From positions 1-12,260 of the forward strand of contig CAJQOB010000336.1 in the NCBI GenBank assembly GCA_905479845.1: a stretch of 12,260 bases of DNA, written 5' to 3'. Below are positions 6,688-12,260 of the stretch, one piece after another (the first letter of the stretch is position 1; each line of letters starts with the position of its first letter). The DNA comes from an uncultured Flavobacteriales bacterium. GTDB taxonomy: Bacteria; Bacteroidota; Bacteroidia; Flavobacteriales_D; Crocinitomicaceae. Position numbers and translations under genes: made by a program. The notes beneath the pieces are model-generated. The model saw nothing but the letters and a program-made list of their open reading frames with translations, was not told the origin of the DNA and made no database searches.

Positions 6688-7086
6688 ATGAAAATCAACA
6701 GTAAAACAGTAATCGTAGCGGCACCCCAACAAGAGGTTTTTGACTTCTTGAAAGATGCCAATAACATCATACACTTATTGCCTCAAGATAAAATCTCCGA
6801 TTTCAAATCAACAACGGATGATTGCTCATTCAAAGTTCAAGGAGGAGTTACAATCTCTTTAATTCACGATGGTGAAGAAGGGACAGACAAGTTGTTTATG
6901 AAATCTGGTGAGAAATCACCTTTCCCTTTCCGATTGACAATTCACACAGGAAATAAATCTGAGGAAACGGAAGGAAGAATTGAATTTGACGGTGAAGTAA
7001 ATATGTTCCTTAAAATGATGGTTGAAAAACCACTAACGAACTTATTCGACTACATGTCGAAGAAACTTCAAGAGCACTTCGCCTAA
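6688..7086 (+). CDS. SRPBCC (START/Bet v 1-like) family protein
   Basis: The 132-residue product opens with MKINSKTVIVAAPQQEVFDFLKDANNIIHLLP, the strand-helix-helix start of the SRPBCC fold, in which P-x-x-x-V-F-x-F-L-x-D is characteristic. Beta strands alternate through the middle (FKVQGGVTISLIHDG, FPFRLTIHTG, GRIEFDGEVNMFLKMMVEK), and a long C-terminal helix (LTNLFDYMSKKLQEHFA) would close the hydrophobic pocket. The fold binds lipophilic ligands or serves in lipid or polyketide handling, but the ligand is not predictable here. It lies 4 bases after pyrE with no promoter visible between, so it is probably translated from the pyrE transcript. Its stop codon abuts the birA stop on the other strand. 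Confidence 0.75.
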   Translation: MKINSKTVIVAAPQQEVFDFLKDANNIIHLLPQDKISDFKSTTDDCSFKVQGGVTISLIHDGEEGTDKLFMKSGEKSPFPFRLTIHTGNKSEETEGRIEFDGEVNMFLKMMVEKPLTNLFDYMSKKLQEHFA

Positions 7087-7812
7087 TTAGAGGAACGTAA
7101 TTTCCTTTAAATCGTAACTAACTTCTTGGTTATCTTTTAGAACAATCAACTTTCCTGATTGCTCGATTCCTTGAATCTGACCTTCAAAGATTCCTGAAGC
7201 ATCTTTGTACATCTTTTTCGCCTTGTACTGATATAGTTTATTCAAGTATCGTTCATTCAGTAATGCTGGAGCATCCATCAATTCATCAGCAATAAGGTTA
7301 AATGACTCTATGAACGAAAACAAAGCTTGCTGAATAGGATAAAACGTCCCTAGCTCGCATTGAATACTTGTCGCGTCAAATTTTCCGAAGCGCGTTTGAT
7401 TCACATTGATTCCTATTCCTACGACGGACTTAATAGAGCCAGAACTGGAAATAATATTCTCAATTAGAACTCCTGAAATCTTATGTCCTTTGACCAAAAT
7501 ATCATTCGGCCATTTGATCTCGGCAACAATTCCCTTCTTTTCCAGAAAATGACAAATGGAGAGTGCGACAATTTTTGACAAATCGAACTGATTTTCTACT
7601 GACAGATTGACTACTTCCAAATAAACGCTAAAAGTGAGGTTCATCCCAGGGTCTACGACCCATTCAGCCCCTCTTTGACCTCTCCCTGCGAATTGTTCAT
7701 CTGCCAAAATTACCGTTCCAGATGACAAACCCTCTGACTTTACCAGATTGGCAGTATAATTGTTCGTTGAATCAACAGATTCCAAATGAATCAATTTTCG
7801 TCCGATTTGCAT
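7087..7812 (-). CDS. birA: Biotin--[acetyl-CoA-carboxylase] ligase
   Basis: BirA activates biotin with ATP to biotinyl-5'-AMP and transfers it to a lysine of the biotin carboxyl carrier protein of acetyl-CoA carboxylase. The 241 residues contain the catalytic core: ESVDSTNNY (11-19), the biotin-adenylate loop GRGQRG (43-48), KWPNDI (100-105) and GVLIE (114-118), followed by GIGINVNQ. The C-terminal SH3-like region (about 190-241) ends in a short strand. There is no N-terminal helix-turn-helix, so it is a monofunctional ligase that cannot repress biotin genes as E. coli BirA does. ATG 7812 gives the usual short N-terminus. The gene diverges from rsfS, and its stop abuts that of the SRPBCC gene. 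Confidence 0.93.
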   Translation of the reverse strand: MQIGRKLIHLESVDSTNNYTANLVKSEGLSSGTVILADEQFAGRGQRGAEWVVDPGMNLTFSVYLEVVNLSVENQFDLSKIVALSICHFLEKKGIVAEIKWPNDILVKGHKISGVLIENIISSSGSIKSVVGIGINVNQTRFGKFDATSIQCELGTFYPIQQALFSFIESFNLIADELMDAPALLNERYLNKLYQYKAKKMYKDASGIFEGQIQGIEQSGKLIVLKDNQEVSYDLKEITFL

Positions 7813-7838
7813 GATGTAATTTTAACAGTTACAGATTC

Positions 7839-7846
7839 CAAATGTA
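7839..7846 (-). promoter_or_regulatory. TAnnTTTG promoter box for birA
   Basis: Read on the minus strand the bases are TACATTTG, a perfect match to the Bacteroidota -7 consensus, 26 bases before the birA ATG. The -33 element is not clear. It lies 22 bp from the oppositely directed rsfS box. Confidence 0.5.
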
Positions 7847-7868
7847 CGGTTTTAATGATTTTAAAGGT

Positions 7869-7876
7869 TAAATTTG
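7869..7876 (+). promoter_or_regulatory. TAnnTTTG promoter box for rsfS and the downstream operon
   Basis: TAAATTTG matches the Bacteroidota -7 consensus and ends 20 bases before the rsfS ATG. No clean -33 TTTG is seen at 19 bases. It is the only candidate promoter I see upstream of the tightly packed rsfS-to-psd genes. Confidence 0.5.
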
Positions 7877-7896
7877 TAAGGACATAGAATAACTAA

Positions 7897-8274
7897 ATGA
7901 GCAAAGAAATCCAAGAAAGTGACTCCAAAATCCTAAGCGACGCGATCGTTGAGGGAATGCAAGAAAACAAAGCGAAAGATATTGTAGTACTCGACCTTCG
8001 AGAAATTGAGAGCGCGGTATGCGACTTTTTCGTGATTTGTACAGGAGAATCTTCAACACAAGTAGACGGAATTAGCAACTCAGTTATGAGGCACACGCGT
8101 GAAGCATTGTCTGAGAGACCGTGGACAATTGAGGGTCAGAAAAATTCTGAATGGATATTGATGGATTATGTGAGCGTTGTTGCGCATGTTTTTTACCATG
8201 AGACACGATCATTTTACGACATCGAAGACCTTTGGGCTGACGCAAAACGTACGGATATTCCAAACTTGAATTAA
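7897..8274 (+). CDS. rsfS: Ribosome silencing factor RsfS
   Basis: RsfS (formerly DUF143, Iojap-like) binds ribosomal protein L14 on the 50S subunit and blocks subunit joining, lowering translation when nutrients are scarce. The 125-residue product spans the full family domain: ADAIVEGMQENKAKDIVVLDLREIE corresponds to the first helix and strand, CDFFVICTGESSTQV to the central strand and loop, and WILMDYVSVVAHVFYHETRSFYDIEDLW to the C-terminal signature, with the near-invariant D-Y-x-x-V-V-x-H-x-F pattern. In the first segment the sequence itself reads SDAIVEGMQENKAKD. ATG 7897 gives a normal N-terminus. It is separated from birA by an 84-bp divergent promoter region, and ftsH follows after 8 bases. 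Confidence 0.93.
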   Translation: MSKEIQESDSKILSDAIVEGMQENKAKDIVVLDLREIESAVCDFFVICTGESSTQVDGISNSVMRHTREALSERPWTIEGQKNSEWILMDYVSVVAHVFYHETRSFYDIEDLWADAKRTDIPNLN

Positions 8275-8282
8275 ACAACATA

Positions 8283-10412
8283 ATGGCAAATAATAATTCG
8301 AATAAAGAGAAAAAGAAAAGTCCTTTTTCAGTGTACTGGATTTACGCAATCATAGGTGTAGCCTTAATTGCTTTTCAATTGTATTCTTCTTCTGGAGGAT
8401 CATCTGAAATCCAGCAAAAAGCGACTTTCTGGAAACTTGCTGACGAAGGTGGATTGGAAAATGTGATGATCATTAATCGATCTCGCGTAGATTTTCAACT
8501 AACCGACGAAGGTAAAAAGGTAGTAAGTCGTGAGAAATCGGAAGATTTCAACGCGATGGAAAAATCAATGAAGAAAGGTAGAAGCATTCGTTCAACGAAA
8601 CCGACTTTCTCCATGAAGATTGGTGATTTAGGTCACTTTGAGGAAGAAATCAGAACGCACAACGAGAAGTTAAAGGAAGCAGGGTCGGAAGTTCCTGCCC
8701 TTTCTTATGGTTATGACGAAGAGGTGAATTACTTAGGAGGAATCTTGAGTTTCATCCTCCCTATTGTGATCATTATCGCACTCTGGATGTTTGTGATGAG
8801 ACGTATGTCTGGTGGCGCTGGAGGCGGTGGTGCAGGACAAATCTTCAACATTGGGAAATCGAAAGCTAAGGTTTACGAAAACGGAAAAACAACTAACACT
8901 ACCTTTGCTGATGTAGCGGGGCTAGAAGGAGCGAAAGAAGAAGTTGAGGAAATCGTTGATTTCTTGAAAAAACCTAAAAAGTACACAGCGCTTGGAGCAA
9001 AAATCCCAAAAGGAGCACTACTCGTAGGACCTCCAGGAACGGGTAAAACCTTACTTGCAAAAGCAGTAGCAGGAGAAGCAAAGGTTCCTTTCTTCTCACT
9101 ATCAGGATCTGATTTCGTTGAGATGTTTGTTGGAGTTGGAGCATCACGTGTTCGTGACCTATTCAAGCAAGCAAAGGAAAAAGCACCTTCTATTATCTTT
9201 ATTGATGAGATTGATGCTATTGGTAGAGCTCGTGGTAAAAACAACAGCTTCGGATCTAACGATGAGCGCGAAAATACTTTGAACCAGTTATTAACTGAGA
9301 TGGATGGTTTCGGTACTAACTCTGGAGTTATCATTTTGGCAGCAACGAACAGAGCAGACGTTCTTGATAGCGCCTTGATGCGTGCAGGACGTTTTGACCG
9401 TCAGATTTATGTTGATATGCCTGATTTGAACGAACGAAAGGAAATTTTCCAAGTTCACTTGAAGCCATTGAAATTAGACAAAGATTTAGATGTTGATTTC
9501 TTATCAAAACAAACTCCAGGATTCTCTGGTGCCGATATTGCCAACTTGTGTAATGAGGCAGCGTTGATTGCAGCGAGAAAGAACAAAACATTTGTTGAGA
9601 AACAAGATTTCTTAGATGCGGTAGATAGAATCGTTGGTGGATTAGAGAAGAAGAACAAAATCATCACGCAGGAAGAGAAGAAAGCAATTGCCTTCCATGA
9701 AGCGGGTCACGCTACTATCTCTTGGTTATTGGAGCATGCTCACCCACTGGTGAAGGTAACGATCGTTCCCCGTGGACAATCGCTTGGAGCAGCTTGGTAT
9801 CTACCTGAAGAAAGAAGTATCACGACAACAGAGCAAATTCTAGACGATATGTGTAGTGCTCTTGGTGGACGTGCTGCCGAGAAATTGGCTTTCGGAAAAA
9901 TCAGTACTGGTGCGTTAAGTGATTTAGAAAAAGTCACGAAACAAGCTTATGCAATGGTTTCCATGTATGGATTGAGTGAAAAAGTAGGTAATATTTCTTT
10001 CTACGACGCACAAGGACAAGGAGGATTTACAAAACCATACTCTGATCACACTGCACAAGTAATGGACGAAGAAGCGAGCAAAATGATTGAAGAACAATAT
10101 GCTCGAGCGCTTCAGATCCTTAGCGAGAATCAAGATAAATTGACTCTTCTTGCGAACAAGTTGTTAGAAAGCGAAGTAATCTTCAAAGAAGATTTAATTG
10201 CTATCTTCGGTAAACGTGCTTGGGACAAAGAAGAAGATACTGAGGTTAAAACAGAAGATGCGGTTGCAACGGATGTTACCGATACGGTTGAAGAAACTTC
10301 TTCTGAATCTACAGAAAGTACAAACACTGAAAATGTAGATACGGATGAAACTGATTCAACAACTTCGGGAGAAATGGACGACACTTCGGACGAAACTAGT
10401 GAAGGAGCCTAA
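8283..10412 (+). CDS. ftsH: ATP-dependent zinc metalloprotease FtsH
   Basis: A membrane-bound AAA+ protease that forms hexamers and degrades damaged membrane proteins and short-lived regulators. The 709 residues show TM1 (about 18-36), a periplasmic domain, TM2 (about 152-172), then a glycine-rich linker. The AAA+ module has Walker A GPPGTGKT (249-256), Walker B IIFIDE with Asp308 and Glu309, and the second-region-of-homology arginines in RAGRFDR. The M41 peptidase domain has the zinc motif HEAGH (472-476) and the third ligand Asp547 in LSDLEK. The last 55 or so residues form an acidic Ser/Thr-rich tail without Lys or Arg, beyond the usual 610-650-residue core. It lies 8 bases after rsfS and overlaps the DUF2007 gene by 14 bases. 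Confidence 0.97.
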   Translation: MANNNSNKEKKKSPFSVYWIYAIIGVALIAFQLYSSSGGSSEIQQKATFWKLADEGGLENVMIINRSRVDFQLTDEGKKVVSREKSEDFNAMEKSMKKGRSIRSTKPTFSMKIGDLGHFEEEIRTHNEKLKEAGSEVPALSYGYDEEVNYLGGILSFILPIVIIIALWMFVMRRMSGGAGGGGAGQIFNIGKSKAKVYENGKTTNTTFADVAGLEGAKEEVEEIVDFLKKPKKYTALGAKIPKGALLVGPPGTGKTLLAKAVAGEAKVPFFSLSGSDFVEMFVGVGASRVRDLFKQAKEKAPSIIFIDEIDAIGRARGKNNSFGSNDERENTLNQLLTEMDGFGTNSGVIILAATNRADVLDSALMRAGRFDRQIYVDMPDLNERKEIFQVHLKPLKLDKDLDVDFLSKQTPGFSGADIANLCNEAALIAARKNKTFVEKQDFLDAVDRIVGGLEKKNKIITQEEKKAIAFHEAGHATISWLLEHAHPLVKVTIVPRGQSLGAAWYLPEERSITTTEQILDDMCSALGGRAAEKLAFGKISTGALSDLEKVTKQAYAMVSMYGLSEKVGNISFYDAQGQGGFTKPYSDHTAQVMDEEASKMIEEQYARALQILSENQDKLTLLANKLLESEVIFKEDLIAIFGKRAWDKEEDTEVKTEDAVATDVTDTVEETSSESTESTNTENVDTDETDSTTSGEMDDTSDETSEGA

Positions 10413-10605
10413 GTGGGTTTCGGTCTACGATTCGCACGAAGAGTATACGGTACATATTAAAAAGTTAGCATTGGAAGATGCAGGAATTCCCGTTACGATC
10501 TTTGATCAGCGGGATTCTTCCTATAATGCATTTGGATATATCTACTTACACGTACCAATTGAACTAAAAGAACGAGCACTTCAAGTTTTAGAAGAACAAA
10601 CGTAA
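10399..10605 (+). CDS. DUF2007-family small protein
   Basis: A 68-residue product starting at GTG 10399 (MKEPKWVSVYDSHEEYT). It matches the DUF2007 pattern: a strand W-V-x-V-Y, a helix in which residues of the EYTVHIKKLALEDAGIPV stretch lead to a second strand, the core QRDSSYNAFGYIYLHVP, and a final helix ERALQVLEEQ. The family is annotated as putative signal-transducing or PII-like from structure, without proven function. An upstream ATG at 10345 is in frame, but it would overlap ftsH by 68 bases and add a non-conserved lead, so I prefer the GTG, which overlaps ftsH by 14 bases. cdsA starts one base after its stop, so translation of ftsH, this gene and cdsA is probably coupled. Confidence 0.8.
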   Translation: MKEPKWVSVYDSHEEYTVHIKKLALEDAGIPVTIFDQRDSSYNAFGYIYLHVPIELKERALQVLEEQT

Positions 10606-10606
10606 T

Positions 10607-11443
10607 ATGATTGTCAGAGCCCTCACAGGAATTGTTTTTATCGGCGTAATTATCGGAAGTTTATTGTGGTCACCTCATGCTGTTACGGCGTTGTTCATGG
10701 GGTTCATGATACTCGGAGTTTGCGAATTCTACGGATTATTCAAGAAACATGACAAAGTTGATGTATACTCTGGATTAGTAATGAGCTTAGCGCTTATTAT
10801 TTCTGCGCTCGGGATTCTATCTTTCTACGACGTAATATCAACAAGCCTATTCATTATCTCTTTACTACCAATCCTTTTCATTGGTCTAGTAAGTGAAATT
10901 TGGAGAAAGAAGAAAGAGCCTTTGCTCAACAGCGCTGTAATGATGCTTGGGATGGTCTATGTCGTTTTGCCATTCTTATTGCTCATAGGAATGCATATTT
11001 CGCTTGAATCACTCCATTCAAATGGCTTTTTGAGTTCATCTAGTTTCCCCGTAGCATTGGGCATGTTCCTATTAATTTGGACAAATGACACCTTCGCTTA
11101 CCTTTCAGGAAGAAGCTTTGGTAAAACAAAATTAATTGAACGCGTCTCTCCAAATAAAACTTGGGAAGGTACAATTGGTGGTATCCTTATGACACTCATT
11201 GTTGGTGGAGTTATTGGATATCTCAATCATAATTTGATGTTCTGGATTGTCGGAGCGGCAATTATTGCACCTTGCGCCATTATTGGAGATTTGTTTGAAT
11301 CAGTGTTAAAAAGGAACCTAGGTATCAAGGACTCAGGGACTATTCTTCCAGGACATGGAGGAATTCTCGATCGCTTTGACGCAACACTCATGGCGGTCCC
11401 TTTCTTTTTCCTGTGGATATTGATTAATATCCTTTACTTTTAA
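10607..11443 (+). CDS. cdsA: Phosphatidate cytidylyltransferase (CDP-diglyceride synthase)
   Basis: CdsA converts phosphatidic acid and CTP to CDP-diacylglycerol, the branch-point precursor of bacterial phospholipids, in the inner membrane. The 278-residue protein has about eight hydrophobic segments. Its C-terminal part carries the full family signature S-x-L-K-R-x4-K-D-x-G-x2-L-P-G-H-G-G-I-x-D-R-F-D, from Ser232 through Lys241-Asp242, PGHGG (248-252) and DRFD (255-258). The cytosolic NDTFAYLSGRSFGKTKL and SPNKTWEGT segments match the nucleotide-binding part of the family. ATG 10607 follows the DUF2007 stop by one base, and psd follows after 15 bases. This places the first committed step and the last step of phosphatidylethanolamine synthesis in one transcript. 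Confidence 0.95.
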   Translation: MIVRALTGIVFIGVIIGSLLWSPHAVTALFMGFMILGVCEFYGLFKKHDKVDVYSGLVMSLALIISALGILSFYDVISTSLFIISLLPILFIGLVSEIWRKKKEPLLNSAVMMLGMVYVVLPFLLLIGMHISLESLHSNGFLSSSSFPVALGMFLLIWTNDTFAYLSGRSFGKTKLIERVSPNKTWEGTIGGILMTLIVGGVIGYLNHNLMFWIVGAAIIAPCAIIGDLFESVLKRNLGIKDSGTILPGHGGILDRFDATLMAVPFFFLWILINILYF

Positions 11444-11458
11444 CCCAAAATTATCAGA

Positions 11459-12124
11459 ATGAAATTACACCGCGAAGGATATTTGGTCATGATGATTGGC
11501 CTGTTGATCTTAACAGCCATTCAAGTTGGAAATTACTTCCTGTTTACAGCGACTGGATGGTTGTGGTTGTTCCTACTGCTAACAGCAGGGGCATTGGTGA
11601 TGGCTTACCTCATCATTCAATTTTTCCGAGTACCTAATAGAGAATGTAAGTTCGAAGCAAACGACATTATGTGTCCTGCTGACGGTGAAGTTGTGGTAAT
11701 TGAAGAAGTGGAAGAAACAGAATACTTCAATGACAAAAGAATCCAAATTTCGATTTTCATGTCACCCATGAATGTTCACGCAAACTACCACCCTATTTCA
11801 GGAATTGTGAAGTATGTAAAGTATCACAAAGGATTATTCTTGGTAGCATGGCATCCAAAAAGCAGCACGGACAACGAACGCTCAACGGTTGTAACAGAAC
11901 ATGAATCTGGTCAGGAAGTTCTCTTCAGACAAATTGCAGGAGCTGTCGCGAGAAGAATTTGTTATTACGTAGAAGAAAACCAACCTGTAGTAACAGGGAC
12001 GGAATTCGGATTTATCAAGTTCGGATCACGTATTGACGTCTTTTTACCAATCGGAACTCCATTAAATGTTAAAATTGGTGATAAAGTGAAAGGTAAGCTG
12101 ACCAAACTTGGAACGCTCAACTAA
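11459..12124 (+). CDS. psd: Phosphatidylserine decarboxylase proenzyme, short (Asd-type) form
   Basis: Psd decarboxylates phosphatidylserine to phosphatidylethanolamine, using a pyruvoyl group made by self-cleavage. The 221 residues match the short form found in Bacteroidota and archaea. Two membrane segments (about 8-28 and 33-56) anchor the N-terminus. The core follows with CPADGEVV, ISIFMSPMNVHANYHPISG (the conserved His-containing substrate segment) and the cleavage site KFGSRIDV, with predicted cleavage between Gly189 and Ser190. That leaves a small alpha chain of about 32 residues headed by pyruvate. ATG 11459 gives the full first membrane helix. It lies 15 bases after cdsA. A phosphatidylserine synthase would be needed between the two and is not in the window. 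Confidence 0.93.
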   Translation: MKLHREGYLVMMIGLLILTAIQVGNYFLFTATGWLWLFLLLTAGALVMAYLIIQFFRVPNRECKFEANDIMCPADGEVVVIEEVEETEYFNDKRIQISIFMSPMNVHANYHPISGIVKYVKYHKGLFLVAWHPKSSTDNERSTVVTEHESGQEVLFRQIAGAVARRICYYVEENQPVVTGTEFGFIKFGSRIDVFLPIGTPLNVKIGDKVKGKLTKLGTLN

Positions 12125-12131
12125 TTTTTTT

Positions 12132-12139
12132 GTAATTTG
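12132..12139 (+). promoter_or_regulatory. Possible promoter for the 12160 gene
   Basis: GTAATTTG resembles the TAnnTTTG box with one base missing from the spacer (TA-A-TTTG), and CTTG ends 21 bases upstream (12107-12110). It ends 20 bases before the ATG at 12160. A T run just after the psd stop lacks a preceding hairpin, so readthrough from psd is also possible. Confidence 0.3.
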
Positions 12140-12159
12140 ATACTTCAAAACTGAAAAGC

Positions 12160-12260
12160 ATGAAAAAGATATTATTCGCAGCTTCATTGTTATTGTTCGT
12201 AGGAGCAATCGGAACGACTGCATACGCAGCAACGAACTCAAGTGATGTACAAACGGAAAT
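12160..12260 (+). CDS. Secreted protein, N-terminal fragment (partial)
   Basis: The window ends 33 codons into this gene. The visible part is a textbook Sec signal peptide: MKK, a hydrophobic core (about residues 4-19), and TAYA-A, which fits signal peptidase I cleavage after residue 23. The following ATNSSDVQTE is polar and gives no family. No lipobox cysteine is present, so it is probably a periplasmic or exported soluble protein, or an outer-membrane protein. It starts 35 bases after the psd stop. Function cannot be inferred. Confidence 0.6.
   Translation, partial: MKKILFAASLLLFVGAIGTTAYAATNSSDVQTE

Noticed and set aside
8873..9334. Long minus-strand reading frame opposite ftsH (153 codons)
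   Set aside because: It is an antisense shadow of the conserved AAA+ domain; its Ser/Pro-rich content follows from codon bias of the real gene.
12101..12130. CCAAACTTGG followed by a T run as a psd terminator
   Set aside because: The possible stem is 4 bp with a 2-base loop and lies about 12 bases before the T run, too weak and too far for a rho-independent terminator.

Overview
The window reads as a chromosomal segment of a member of the Bacteroidota, most likely a flavobacterial lineage (a Fluviicola/Crocinitomicaceae-like organism is my best guess, by inference only). Grounds: moderately AT-rich coding DNA, few recognisable Shine-Dalgarno sequences, several TAnnTTTG promoter boxes typical of the phylum, a monofunctional BirA, and the order rsfS-ftsH-DUF2007-cdsA-psd, which I associate with this phylum. 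Coding density is high and every gap between genes is under 160 bp. I see no mobile element, CRISPR array, tRNA or rRNA.

Layout. Bases 1-839 hold the 3' end of a low-molecular-weight tyrosine phosphatase gene and a short RsmI-like tetrapyrrole-methylase-family methyltransferase. On the opposite strand (840-3577) lie a membrane-anchored TerB/J-domain protein and htpG (Hsp90), separated by a strong hairpin. The 155-bp divergent region 3578-3732 carries a sigma-54-like element for htpG, two pairs of TGNCR repeats, and a TAnnTTTG promoter for the next gene. Bases 3733-5208 encode an unrecognised polytopic membrane protein. A Nudix hydrolase (minus) and pyrE (plus) then stand head to head with 8 bp between them; pyrE is followed by a small SRPBCC-fold gene. 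birA (minus) and rsfS (plus) diverge from a promoter region at 7813-7896. From rsfS rightward the genes are packed as a probable operon: rsfS, ftsH, a DUF2007 gene overlapping ftsH, cdsA and psd. The window ends in the start of a secreted-protein gene.

Functionally this is mostly housekeeping: protein quality control (HtpG, TerB/J-domain protein, FtsH), ribosome hibernation (RsfS), pyrimidine synthesis (PyrE), biotin attachment (BirA) and phospholipid synthesis (CdsA makes CDP-diacylglycerol; Psd makes phosphatidylethanolamine). I find no convincing new multi-gene system. The points most worth a second look are the htpG upstream region (a sigma-54-like element with TGNCR repeat pairs 42 bp apart), two promoters placed so close to ATG that transcripts would be nearly leaderless, the TerB/J-domain gene whose only early starts are TTG codons at or beside a terminator, and the unknown membrane protein.
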